Below are positions 32,104 through 39,702 of a stretch of 39,702 bases of DNA, piece after piece; the first letter of the stretch is position 1; each line of letters begins with the position of its first letter. The stretch is from a virus, in IMG/VR virus record IMGVR_UViG_3300021438_000032, positions 1 to 39,702 of that record; one strand, written 5' to 3'. Below the pieces are notes generated by a model that saw only the letters and a program-made list of their open reading frames with translations, did no database searches and had not been told where the DNA came from. The position numbers were made by a program, and so were the translations under genes.

Positions 32104-33147
32104 TTACGCAGTCATCGCTGCATCAGGATTAACGTCACCAATCATGCCTTGTGACTTTTCGTTGTAGCACATAAAAGTCCAATCACAAGACATCAGTCGT
32201 TTTTCACTAAGACCTGTTTTAGCTAATGACTCTACTTGATGGCCACGTAAATACGAAGTAGTTATGTATTTTGGGTCTAACAAAAATACGTCAGCACAAG
32301 TGGCTGCCGCAGAGTCAACATGAGTTTGCTGCATACGATTTGGCACCAAAGAGATAGTGCCAAAATCAGATACATATACGTTAACAGCTGCAAGAACAGT
32401 GGCTGCCTCAGATGCATCAGAAATATTGTTACGTACTTGCGCTACTTTAGCAGAAGACGTAAACAAAAACTCTGAAATACGGCTGATAATGCTTGGCACA
32501 GTCATTAAGACTCTGACATCACCACCTTGTTGGTAGACAGCCTGTATTGCATTACGCAACATAGCTTCTGACAGCGCACCTCTAGTACCTGGTGTTCTTG
32601 CTACTGTCAAACCAGTGCTTGTGTTAAATCCACCTGCTGTTGCACCTGAGCCGGCTGCAAAGTGGTTAGTAGCAATCCAGCTAGTTAAAGTGCCTAGTTT
32701 ACCTGCCACACCACCGGGGCCTGTATCTGCTACAGATGCTTGGTTAGCTAGTAATATACCTTCTTGGTCACGGCGCAAATCAATTTGACGACGTTCAATT
32801 TGGTAAGCAAGTTCTGAGGCGCGACCAAACTTTTTAACAGTGTCAGCGCGGGTAGATACCTGAATGTTTTTAACCGATGTCTGACAATGGTTTCCAACAC
32901 GAGCACCAAGTTTAGTATCGTTGCCCGTTGCGTCATAGCCGTCAGTTACCGCGTTATTCAAATCGGGCGCTGACAATGTGTCAGTAGTCCATTCTTTATA
33001 AGACGATTTTGCTGCTTCACCAACGCCAATAAGGTCTTGGAATGGCAGTGGAATATTTGAAATATCCCAAATTTTATTCATGACGTCTTCGGCAATTAAA
33101 CCACCTTTTGCGACGTTTTTAAGGGTTGTTGCTGTTAGTAAGGCCAT
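32104..33147 (-). CDS. Major capsid protein, DUF5309 family
   Basis: This 347-aa protein matches the DUF5309 (SU10-type) HK97-fold major head proteins: a block of RVGNHCQTSVKNIQVSTRAD, then KFGRASELAYQIERRQIDLRRDQEG, then a Gly-rich GKLGTLTSWI, and the C-terminal AVNVYVSDFGTISLVPNRMQ and VFLLDPKYI. It follows the scaffold gene with a 1-bp overlap. No N-terminal propeptide or delta domain is obvious. Confidence 0.85.
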   Translation of the reverse strand: MALLTATTLKNVAKGGLIAEDVMNKIWDISNIPLPFQDLIGVGEAAKSSYKEWTTDTLSAPDLNNAVTDGYDATGNDTKLGARVGNHCQTSVKNIQVSTRADTVKKFGRASELAYQIERRQIDLRRDQEGILLANQASVADTGPGGVAGKLGTLTSWIATNHFAAGSGATAGGFNTSTGLTVARTPGTRGALSEAMLRNAIQAVYQQGGDVRVLMTVPSIISRISEFLFTSSAKVAQVRNNISDASEAATVLAAVNVYVSDFGTISLVPNRMQQTHVDSAAATCADVFLLDPKYITTSYLRGHQVESLAKTGLSEKRLMSCDWTFMCYNEKSQGMIGDVNPDAAMTA

Positions 33148-34142
33148 TATAAGGCTCCTTTAAGTAATTCAGCTACAGCACTAGTTTTAAGCTGCTGAGC
33201 TTGATAGTTGTTAGTTGTACTACGAGCTTGCTTTACAAGTCGATTAACTTTGTTCGCATTCGTATTACCGTTATTACCATGCTTAACTTTTGGGCCTTGT
33301 TGAACTGTCTTATTAACGTTGTTCAATGCACCTTTCAATTTTGCTAAATCCCGCAATAGCGGAAAAATTCTTGCGTCCTGGACGCCTTTCAATTCCTGGT
33401 CACTGAAGCCATACTCCGACATGACACTTTTAATACTTTCAAAATCTTTCTGTAGCACTTCTTTGTCAGCCCACTCTGGTACCAGAGTTAAAGTGGCTTC
33501 TTTTTGGCTTTGCAAGTATTGCGCATACTCTTGCGCTTGTTGCTCCTGCAGTTCAGCACTAGTTTGTTGCAGCTGTTGTTGCACAGAGTTTACTAAATTT
33601 CCAAAGTACTGTTGTTTTTCAAAGTACTCTGCTTTTAACACTCTGGCATCTTGTGGACGTTCTTGCTCTAATCGAGCCCAGTCAACAGTCGCATACTCAC
33701 CAAGAACTTGCTGTGCAATAACATTAGCCAATTGCTCATGCACTTGCAACTCTGCGACGGTTTTTTGATGAAACTGCTTTTGCTGCTCAACAAACTCAAG
33801 ACGCTCTTTAGCAAGCTGCTGTGATTTTTGCGTATTGTGCGCGTTGAAACTATATCCAGCTACAACATCTTTTAAAGGTACAATAGACTCTTCACCGTCT
33901 ACCTTTACTTTAATACCTGCTACTGTGCCATTTTCGTCAAGGACAATTTTATCGTCCTCAATGCCTAGTGCCTGGCCCCAAGAGCCGACATCGCCTTCTT
34001 GGTCTTCGCTAGGTTCTTGCTCTTCTTCATCTTCGCCTTCTAATCCTTGGTCGTCAGTGTCTTCTTCGGTCTCGTCTATTTCGACGTCCTCAAAATCTTC
34101 TTCACCAAGTAGTTCAGCTATTTGACTTGTTGTATTGCTCAT
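33147..34142 (-). CDS. Scaffolding protein
   Basis: This 331-aa protein has the usual scaffold features: very acidic N-terminus (about 12-50, runs of Glu/Asp), long coiled-coil middle (KSQQLAKERLEFVEQQKQFHQ; NSVQQQLQQTSAELQEQQAQ) and a basic C-terminal end that could bind the capsid protein. It lies between portal and capsid genes. The role is inferred from composition and position. Confidence 0.8.
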   Translation of the reverse strand: MSNTTSQIAELLGEEDFEDVEIDETEEDTDDQGLEGEDEEEQEPSEDQEGDVGSWGQALGIEDDKIVLDENGTVAGIKVKVDGEESIVPLKDVVAGYSFNAHNTQKSQQLAKERLEFVEQQKQFHQKTVAELQVHEQLANVIAQQVLGEYATVDWARLEQERPQDARVLKAEYFEKQQYFGNLVNSVQQQLQQTSAELQEQQAQEYAQYLQSQKEATLTLVPEWADKEVLQKDFESIKSVMSEYGFSDQELKGVQDARIFPLLRDLAKLKGALNNVNKTVQQGPKVKHGNNGNTNANKVNRLVKQARSTTNNYQAQQLKTSAVAELLKGAL

Positions 34143-34151
34143 TTTACACGC

Positions 34152-34418
34152 CTATTCGGATAGTGTTTTTAAACTTTCTTCGGCATTTTTTCCGACAGAT
34201 ATGTCAGATAATACCTTACCTTTTAAATCGACCAGTGCCATCTGACACCGTTTTAACTCTGTTAACTTCGCTTCATCAAAAGGCGAGTTTACAAATTCTG
34301 TGTAAATAGTTAATTCACGCTCTTTAAAAAACGTATCAAGGTATAGGTCAAAAGCTCTTTGTGCATTTTGTCCAATTGTAACACGTTCTTGCAAAATTTG
34401 TTTATTTGTTTTGTCCAT
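34152..34418 (-). CDS. Small helical protein between portal and scaffold, unknown
   Basis: This 88-aa product is predicted helical and charged (KQILQERVTIGQNAQRAFDLYL; TELKRCQMALVDLKGKVLSD). GGAGG six bases upstream selects the ATG at 34418; the frame runs further upstream but inside the portal gene. It overlaps the portal gene end by 17 bp. Similar genes next to podovirus portals have no assigned role. Confidence 0.65.
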   Translation of the reverse strand: MDKTNKQILQERVTIGQNAQRAFDLYLDTFFKERELTIYTEFVNSPFDEAKLTELKRCQMALVDLKGKVLSDISVGKNAEESLKTLSE

Positions 34419-36480
34419 CATCTTCCTCCAACTTATCTTCCGTGGCTTCAAACTCTTCAGCAGTTTTCTCAAGCTCTAAGAGCTTAAGCGCTGTAGTTGA
34501 TTCTAGCTGGTCATATTTGAACTGAAGCTCGTCAGTGCCTTGCTTAGCTTTAAGTTGCTGCTCTAACATTTTAATCTGTTGTGCTTGTTGGTCTATCTGA
34601 GCTTTTAGGCTAACATTTTGTTGTGCCGTTTGTGCTTTACTAACCTCTGCCTGAGCAACATCAGCCATAGCTTTTAGCTCTGTCTGTTGCTGTTGTATCT
34701 GAGTTTGCTGCGCGGCTTGTTGTTGCGCAGCAACTTGCTGTGCAAATGCTTGGCCATCTTCGCTTTGTGGGTCCATGAAATATCTTGACGCACCAACAAG
34801 CCCGTACGCTTTTGCAAGCTCGTCCAGTGTCTTGTAGATGTTGCCCGGGCCAACCAATGTTTGTCCTGGTACAGCCACAGCAGTTTGTTGGTATTGTAAG
34901 ATAGTAGACAGCGCAGTAATTTTAAAAGCTTTGTCACCAGAACCTGTACCACAGCGTATAGTCGTAGATTCACGTTTAAACCACTCAGCAGGATTAACCT
35001 GTTTCCAAGCCCCTCTCATTTTGTAATTTTCTGGCTTGCCTGTAGCATGTTGAACCAATAGGTCGCGTATACGTATACAAACCGGCTTCATTAATGTCTC
35101 TGCAAACACTCTTACCATCAACCCTGTAAGCTCTTCTTTTGCAGTCATTATTTGATTAATGCCCTCACTTCCTACTCTGTCACCAACATCATGTGGCTGA
35201 GCTGCACCTTCTGCTGACACACCAGTTCGTCCTGTGCGAACATTCATAAGGTGGTCCATCATGCCAAATGCTGCTTGACCAACTTGCCCAGTCTCTATAG
35301 GCTGAATAACGCCCTGCTGTTTGACTCTTACAATACCACCTGGAACGTTTAGCTGTAAGTCGTCAAGATTAACCATGCTCTCTTGGACAGCTAGTCTTGC
35401 ATTGTTAGTAAAATAGATATTATCTAAATTACTACGTAACAAGCTTGTCATCTGGTCTTGCAACGTTTTAAGTCTATCATACATAGACAAACCTTGGAAC
35501 TTATGACTCATCAATATAGCAGTTGTACCGAAAAATGATGAACACTCTACAGGCTCTATATGGAGCACGTGCGTTGCCATTAACGATGCTCCTGTGCCAT
35601 TAAGTACTACAATAATTTTGTACCAGGTAGCTATACCACATTCATACAAGTCAAGTTTGGCATAGCATTTACCACAAGTGATTATACGCTGGGAATCGTC
35701 GCTTGTAGGGTTAACAGGAAGAGTTATTGCTTCACTTTGCGCGCTAAATCTATAAATACGGTGAACCGCAGTGTATGCATAGTTACCAGATACTTCTTCA
35801 ATAATGCTTTGGTCGTAACCATCTTCAATCCATTTGGATGCTGTCTGAGTAATAATACGACATTGAAACCTAGCAGACTGTAAGTCAATACTATTATGGT
35901 CAGAATTTATAATAAAGTCTTCTGGTGCAAAAGCTTCTATTGTAACTTTAGGCTCCACGAATGGCTCTTTGTATACAATAGTTCCGTCTTCGTGCTGGTC
36001 TATTACTTCGCCATTAGTAGATTGTATTTGCGCGTACAAAAGACCAAACTCAAGTTCAGTAGTTGGTTGTGCAGACTTAATCCGATATTTAACTCTATCA
36101 TCAAACTCAACATCCATTATACCATTACGCTGTATAAGAGCATCTTTTACAGTTTGATGAATAGCTAAGAATCCATTATTCTTTTTCATCAAAACGTCTT
36201 GAACATAAAAAGACTCTAACTCAGCTTGGTCTTCGTCCTCTGGCCCGACTGGGTCAAACGTAACTACCTCGCCTTGAGCAGTCAAATTTTTAACGATTTG
36301 AGGCATTATCCACTCTACTACGTCGCCAACATCTTGGGACACAACTTGGCTACGGCCCTCTATCTCGTTACCGAGTGGGTTACCGAGGTAGTAATCTAAT
36401 GACTCTTTAAGATTTACAATCTGCGTCGCAAATCTTAAATCGTTAGATATAATGCCTACAATTTCTTTATCGTCTAACAC
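34402..36480 (-). CDS. Portal protein
   Basis: This 692-aa protein matches podovirus portals that form the dodecameric DNA gate: EIEGRSQVVSQDVGDVVEWIMPQI (41-64, in parts) near the N-terminus, EAFAPEDFIINSDHNSIDLQSARF, and FFGTTAILMSHKFQGLSMYDRLKTLQDQ in the middle. The last 110 residues are Gln-rich coiled coil, a long barrel-like extension. Translation begins at GTG (36480) behind AAGGAAGG, directly after the holin stop. No other late gene here seems to use GTG. Confidence 0.9.
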   Translation of the reverse strand: MLDDKEIVGIISNDLRFATQIVNLKESLDYYLGNPLGNEIEGRSQVVSQDVGDVVEWIMPQIVKNLTAQGEVVTFDPVGPEDEDQAELESFYVQDVLMKKNNGFLAIHQTVKDALIQRNGIMDVEFDDRVKYRIKSAQPTTELEFGLLYAQIQSTNGEVIDQHEDGTIVYKEPFVEPKVTIEAFAPEDFIINSDHNSIDLQSARFQCRIITQTASKWIEDGYDQSIIEEVSGNYAYTAVHRIYRFSAQSEAITLPVNPTSDDSQRIITCGKCYAKLDLYECGIATWYKIIVVLNGTGASLMATHVLHIEPVECSSFFGTTAILMSHKFQGLSMYDRLKTLQDQMTSLLRSNLDNIYFTNNARLAVQESMVNLDDLQLNVPGGIVRVKQQGVIQPIETGQVGQAAFGMMDHLMNVRTGRTGVSAEGAAQPHDVGDRVGSEGINQIMTAKEELTGLMVRVFAETLMKPVCIRIRDLLVQHATGKPENYKMRGAWKQVNPAEWFKRESTTIRCGTGSGDKAFKITALSTILQYQQTAVAVPGQTLVGPGNIYKTLDELAKAYGLVGASRYFMDPQSEDGQAFAQQVAAQQQAAQQTQIQQQQTELKAMADVAQAEVSKAQTAQQNVSLKAQIDQQAQQIKMLEQQLKAKQGTDELQFKYDQLESTTALKLLELEKTAEEFEATEDKLEEDDGQNK

Positions 36481-36750
36481 TTAGCCTTCCTTATTAATTG
36501 ACGAATCAGCTGTAAAGCCAGTCATAAATGCTATAGTTAAAGATTGCTCATCTAAACCAATAATTGCTTGCGTTTGGTACAGAGTAATTAATGTAGTAAC
36601 CAGTGTAAACAGCATAGCACCTGTATGTTTAGGCGCTTCTACCATGTATAAAATAAAGTTAGCACTAACCTCTTCTCTTAGCCAGCATTTTAACCAATGG
36701 AAAAACACACCAGTTAATGATACAGCAAATACTATTAATACCTGACTCAT
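36481..36750 (-). CDS. Holin candidate
   Basis: This 89-aa membrane protein has two clear spans (about 3-20, VLIVFAVSLTGVFFHWL; about 42-63, HTGAMLFTLVTTLITLYQTQA) and a possible third weakly hydrophobic one (LTIAFMTGF). Size, topology and the ATGA coupling to the endolysin gene fit a holin that permeabilises the inner membrane for lysis. A spanin is not recognised nearby. Confidence 0.75.
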   Translation of the reverse strand: MSQVLIVFAVSLTGVFFHWLKCWLREEVSANFILYMVEAPKHTGAMLFTLVTTLITLYQTQAIIGLDEQSLTIAFMTGFTADSSINKEG

Positions 36751-37166
36751 GCTATGCTCCGTAATTGGAAATGCATGCCGTCGGGTGTAGACCAGTGCCC
36801 TCCCCAGTCAAACCCTGCGTCAGTAAAGCAGTTAACCAGCTCGTCAGACATAAATGGCTGCTTACCAAACGGATTCCAGGCTGCGTTAATATCTATTGCT
36901 ACGCCCCATGAGTGTAACGATGGCGTTAATGCACCTCTTTTCTGACGTATGTTAAAGCACCCGTCCCATGTCTTAATCTGATGCCCTATGTCTTTAGCAT
37001 AAATCTGCGTTAACGCACGGCGTAATGGCTCTACCAAATCTTTATTACAATAAATACGTGAAGGCAAAGAGCTGATGTATAGTTGTGGAGGCACTTGCCA
37101 CACAACCATGTTATGTTCTTTCTCAGGGTCCCCATACTTAGCTAAGCAGTCTTTAGACGTTAACAT
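36747..37166 (-). CDS. Endolysin, M15 (VanY-like) D-Ala-D-Ala peptidase
   Basis: This 139-aa lysis enzyme shows the M15 zinc site: SLHSWGVAIDIN (H85, D92) and DGMHF (H132), with GFDWGGHW (118-125) nearby. It would cleave peptide cross-links in murein after the holin acts. ATG 37166 overlaps the terminase stop (TGATG). The cassette sits between TerL and portal, and there is no signal peptide, so export depends on the holin. Confidence 0.9.
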   Translation of the reverse strand: MLTSKDCLAKYGDPEKEHNMVVWQVPPQLYISSLPSRIYCNKDLVEPLRRALTQIYAKDIGHQIKTWDGCFNIRQKRGALTPSLHSWGVAIDINAAWNPFGKQPFMSDELVNCFTDAGFDWGGHWSTPDGMHFQLRSIA

Positions 37167-38632
37167 CACATTATACCTGTTTTTGGTTGAACTAATTTCA
37201 TTTTACTCTTAGCAAATATTACGTCACCGCCAGTAGCACCAAGTGTTAAATACTGTAGAGCGTCTGACACATGGCTAAATTTGTTTTTGTCTGGAACGTC
37301 CTTAAACCGCTCTTCGCCAGACACTTGCATACGTTTGTAGGAGTACCCACCAGACAGTGCCTTCCTTAGCACAGGTGCACCAGGTGTTATACAGAATGCT
37401 ACTTTTCCACCAAGTGTTAGGCGAAGCATCAAGTCACCAACTGTATCTCTGCGAATAATAAAATCGTTTGTGTACACAGGATATGCTGCAACACCTTGTT
37501 CGTATAGCACCTCATAAGGGGTGGTCTCGTCTGTTTGCGCTCTTGTATCACCAGCAGGGTCACCATACACCTCAAAGTCAAACCCTTTGTATGATAGCAT
37601 CCTTGTCTTAAGCAGCCTACCAAAATTGATGGCTCCCATGTTGAACGTCACCAACTCGTCAAATATTACTAGCCTACCAGCAATTAATTGACCAAATACT
37701 GCGGCAGGTGTTAGCCCAAAGTCTAAACCAACATAGATGGTGTGCTCAGGTACTGGAGAGAAGTTCTCACCAATGAAATGCACGTCGTCGTTATATTCTG
37801 GCCAAACTGGTGTTCCATCCATTACAAAACCGTACCTACCATGAATGTATACGTCAATCCAGACTTTACGTTTACCAATTGTTAGATTTTCGTAGTAACC
37901 TGGTATTAAGTTCTTAACGTTCTCAGCCTCGGCGGATAAGCCAGATGGCTGTTTAAACAAAATGTGATTAGATGGACATGAAATGAACTCACCAGTGCTC
38001 TCATCCATGTGTCCCTCGAATAGGTTATGCCACCAATGGTCTTTGTCTGGAGGGTTTGTATCCATTATGACACCATGAAATGTTGCGTTCTGATGTATGT
38101 CTACTGCTGGATACCTACCACATCTACCTTGTACAGCCTCTACCACAGATAAAGGTAACTCTCTTGCCTCATTTACCCATGCGGCTGTTATCTCTAGGCT
38201 TAATAACTTAGAGATGTCATCTGGTTTGTCCAATGCACGAAACATGAATTCGGCCATTAAGTGCGTACCATCTGGTAAATCTTGCTTTAACGTGAACGTC
38301 ATAGTTAAGTTAGAGAAGTGACCGGTACTTTTGTCTATCCAGTCGAAAAACGTTTTTAACGTAGTATCTAATAACTCTCTATACGTATTGCGTATTATCG
38401 CGAACCTTGTACGCCTTATGGGCCTTTCTGTCGAATTTGGCACCAAATACACACCATCATCAATTATATAACCTCTATCAGGCTCTTGTTGGTAAGCTAT
38501 CATTAATAGCTCTAACACACAAGTGACTGATTTACCAGAGCCAAAAGGACCCATGATGCCACGCACGAAATAATTACGTGCACCATGAAATTTGAGGCCT
38601 GTAGGAGAAGGTTTGTAGACTTTTGTTGGCAT
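37166..38632 (-). CDS. terL: Terminase large subunit
   Basis: This 488-aa DNA-packaging motor has an N-terminal ATPase with Walker A GPFGSGKS (28-35) and a Walker B/catalytic region AAWVNEARE (E156). The C-terminal RNase-H-like nuclease carries D304 (YVGLDFG), D358 (VYGDPAGD) and D457 (FSHVSDALQYL). It is the first gene of the late block, 20 bp downstream of a strong promoter; AAAGG lies just before the ATG at 38632. The small subunit is not adjacent; the best candidate is at 2058-2387. Confidence 0.95.
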   Translation of the reverse strand: MPTKVYKPSPTGLKFHGARNYFVRGIMGPFGSGKSVTCVLELLMIAYQQEPDRGYIIDDGVYLVPNSTERPIRRTRFAIIRNTYRELLDTTLKTFFDWIDKSTGHFSNLTMTFTLKQDLPDGTHLMAEFMFRALDKPDDISKLLSLEITAAWVNEARELPLSVVEAVQGRCGRYPAVDIHQNATFHGVIMDTNPPDKDHWWHNLFEGHMDESTGEFISCPSNHILFKQPSGLSAEAENVKNLIPGYYENLTIGKRKVWIDVYIHGRYGFVMDGTPVWPEYNDDVHFIGENFSPVPEHTIYVGLDFGLTPAAVFGQLIAGRLVIFDELVTFNMGAINFGRLLKTRMLSYKGFDFEVYGDPAGDTRAQTDETTPYEVLYEQGVAAYPVYTNDFIIRRDTVGDLMLRLTLGGKVAFCITPGAPVLRKALSGGYSYKRMQVSGEERFKDVPDKNKFSHVSDALQYLTLGATGGDVIFAKSKMKLVQPKTGIM

Positions 38633-38653
38633 AATTACCTTTATTTTTTGATT

Positions 38654-38682
38654 ATATTATCATATTTAGCATATTTTGTCAA
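38654..38682 (-). promoter_or_regulatory. Late promoter upstream of terL
   Basis: On the minus strand TTGACA (38682-38677), a 17-bp spacer and TAATAT (38659-38654) form the best sigma-70 promoter in the sequence, with a short leader to TerL. It borders a set of direct repeats at 38713-38960 that could hold activator sites for late expression. Confidence 0.7.
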
Positions 38683-38712
38683 TGGCTATTTTATAATAAA
38701 TTCTTAAGAAAA

Positions 38713-38960
38713 TTTGTATGCAAATGTCCTAAAACTTAAGTTCCTTAAAATCACTTACTACGATTTTTGTATGCAAATGGACTGAAACTTAAGTTCCTTA
38801 GAGTTAAATTTTTTAGTTTTGCTATTTAGCAATTTATTGCTAAGTTCAAAATGCTTGAGAGTACCTTATAGCTAAATTTCCAAAAGTCAAATGTCCTAAA
38901 AAAATTTTTTAAAATCACTTACTACGATTTTTGCTTGCTAAGTTCAAAATGCTTGAGAGT
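38713..38960. repeat. Interlocking direct repeats upstream of the late promoter
   Basis: Units 38713-38765 and 38766-38818 are a 53-bp imperfect tandem repeat (shared TTTGTATGCAAATG and AAACTTAAGTTCCTTA). Another exact 25-bp repeat is at 38745-38769 and 38909-38933, and an exact 26-bp repeat is at 38837-38862 and 38935-38960. CAAATGTCCTAAAA occurs at 38721 and 38888. No gene is present. The mosaic order suggests repeated local duplications at a protein-binding or packaging region. Confidence 0.85.
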
Positions 38961-39155
38961 TCAATCTACGACTCAGACTAGCCCGAAAATCCCCCCATCG
39001 ATTATATCAGATTTATCTATCGAATTATTAGATATTATTGATTAAATCAATCTAATCTTATCATTTGATTGAATCATGATTCTATGATTTAATATATCTC
39101 AATGAATCAAGAGATTGATTCATGAAATAAATGAAAATAAAGATTGATTTAATCA
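38961..39155. other. Gene-free AT-rich stretch with small inverted repeats
   Basis: After a short C-rich run (38989-38997) the composition shifts sharply to A/T with frequent GAATC, GATTC and ATTGAT. Inverted repeats include the 12-bp palindrome GAATCATGATTC (about 39072-39083) and ATGAATCAA/TTGATTCAT. I see no convincing gene. Confidence 0.6.
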
Positions 39156-39326
39156 TTGATTGATGATGAATTAATCGAGAATTTAAAGAATAGATTATCA
39201 TTAATTGAAGAAGATGATAATCGAATAGAAATTAATTCTTTGAATCAATCATTAGATAATGAATATCTAATGAGAATATATCTAAATAAATCGATTAAAA
39301 GATTAGATGAAAATTTAATTGATTAA
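39156..39326 (+). CDS. Possible short coiled-coil ORF or gene remnant
   Basis: This 56-codon open frame begins only with TTG (39156). A separate ATG frame at 39131 gives MKIKIDLIID and stops, in a frame one base away, so the two may be pieces of one broken gene. The product (LIDDELIENLKNRLSLIEE, in parts) is coiled-coil-like and resembles the 120-aa protein in composition more than in sequence. There is no good ribosome site. Confidence 0.25.
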   Translation: MIDDELIENLKNRLSLIEEDDNRIEINSLNQSLDNEYLMRIYLNKSIKRLDENLID

Positions 39327-39388
39327 TTCAGATAATGATGATAGATAATATTTGATTCTATCAGATAAGAATGAATGATTCATTCTTT

Positions 39389-39702
39389 GAAATCTCTTTA
39401 AAAATATAATAATGATTGAATCTTATATTCTATTATGATTAATTCAATTGATTCTATTCTCAGAATATCGAGAATAGAATCTCTTGATTATTAGAATATC
39501 ATCTTATTCTGAGATGATATTCTTTTAATCATCAAATGAGAAATCAAAATGAAGTATTCATCATATAAAAAATCGAAAGATTCTAAAGAATCAATTAATT
39601 CTGAAAGAAAAATTATTGAAAATAACCTATCATTCAGAAAATTAGATATATCATCATCAATTGATGATAAAATCAATAAATTGAATCGAGAATTGAGTCG
39701 AT
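39389..39702. repeat. Terminal direct repeat, right copy
   Basis: This is the same 314 bases as 1-314 with two substitutions. G at 39516 completes an 11-bp hairpin (39494-39504 with 39512-39522) that has a C-A mismatch in the left copy. C at 39626 is a synonymous third-codon change (Asn) in the 120-aa gene, which is cut off here by the end of the sequence. Confidence 0.9.
39549..39702 (+). CDS. Partial second copy of the 120-aa coiled-coil gene
   Basis: This is the first 51 codons of the gene at 161-523, repeated because the sequence wraps around, and cut at the end of the window. It carries one synonymous difference. It is not a separate gene if the molecule is circular. Confidence 0.8.
   Translation, partial: MKYSSYKKSKDSKESINSERKIIENNLSFRKLDISSSIDDKINKLNRELSR

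Noticed and set aside
33319-33768. 149-codon plus-strand open frame opposite the scaffold gene
   Set aside because: It is Ser/Cys-rich antisense of Gln/Glu-rich coding sequence and has no ribosome site.
38713-38960. CRISPR array
   Set aside because: The repeats are AT-rich, of unequal length and interleaved, without regular spacers, and no cas genes are present.

Overview
The window is an essentially complete genome of a virulent, short-tailed (podovirus-type) tailed phage of a Gram-negative host. It carries a TerL, a portal, a scaffold, a DUF5309-type major capsid protein, a short head-tail adaptor, nozzle and fibre set, a virion lytic transglycosylase and a family-A DNA polymerase. I see no integrase, lysogeny repressor, tRNA gene or single-subunit RNA polymerase. 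The first 314 bases recur at 39389-39702 with two substitutions, so the sequence closes into a circle of about 39388 bp. Host identity cannot be read from the sequence. The genome is moderately AT-rich, with one extremely AT-rich segment across the junction.

Layout. (1) About 38990-39702 plus 1-560 is an AT-rich zone dense in inverted repeats and GANTC words, with one 120-aa coiled-coil gene. (2) 595-1745 holds three small plus-strand genes: an exported protein and a tandem pair of diverged paralogues. (3) 2058-2387 is a lone minus-strand small-terminase-like gene. (4) 2388-2943 is a divergent intergenic region packed with GGTTCTT iterons and a sigma-70-like promoter, a likely replication origin or control region. 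(5) 2944-18742 is the plus-strand early/middle block: primase-polymerase/helicase, DNA polymerase, two nucleases, SF2 helicase, a nucleotide-metabolism cluster (deoxyribosyltransferase, HD nucleotidase, ThyX, dUTPase/MazG-like enzyme, dCMP deaminase), a TylF-like methyltransferase and an ATP-dependent DNA ligase. (6) 38632 down to 18735 is the minus-strand late block in transcription order: TerL, endolysin, holin, portal, scaffold, capsid, adaptor, tail tip, nozzle, collagen-like fibre, then internal/ejection proteins. The two blocks converge and overlap by 8 bp at 18735-18742.

Genes are tightly packed with ATGA, TAATG or TGATG overlaps, so each block probably works as long polycistronic messages made by host RNA polymerase. 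Three early promoter candidates (2771, 5865, 12543) and one late candidate (38654-38682, minus strand) fit a sigma-70 consensus.

The most unusual signals are these. A four-copy intergenic element of 83-85 bp has three conserved blocks at almost fixed spacing. A small C-terminal domain is shared by a secreted phage protein (595-972) and a cytoplasmic one (5951-6853). The iteron array lies upstream of the primase. Interlocking direct repeats lie upstream of TerL. A HELDH zincin motif occurs in a virion-module protein.
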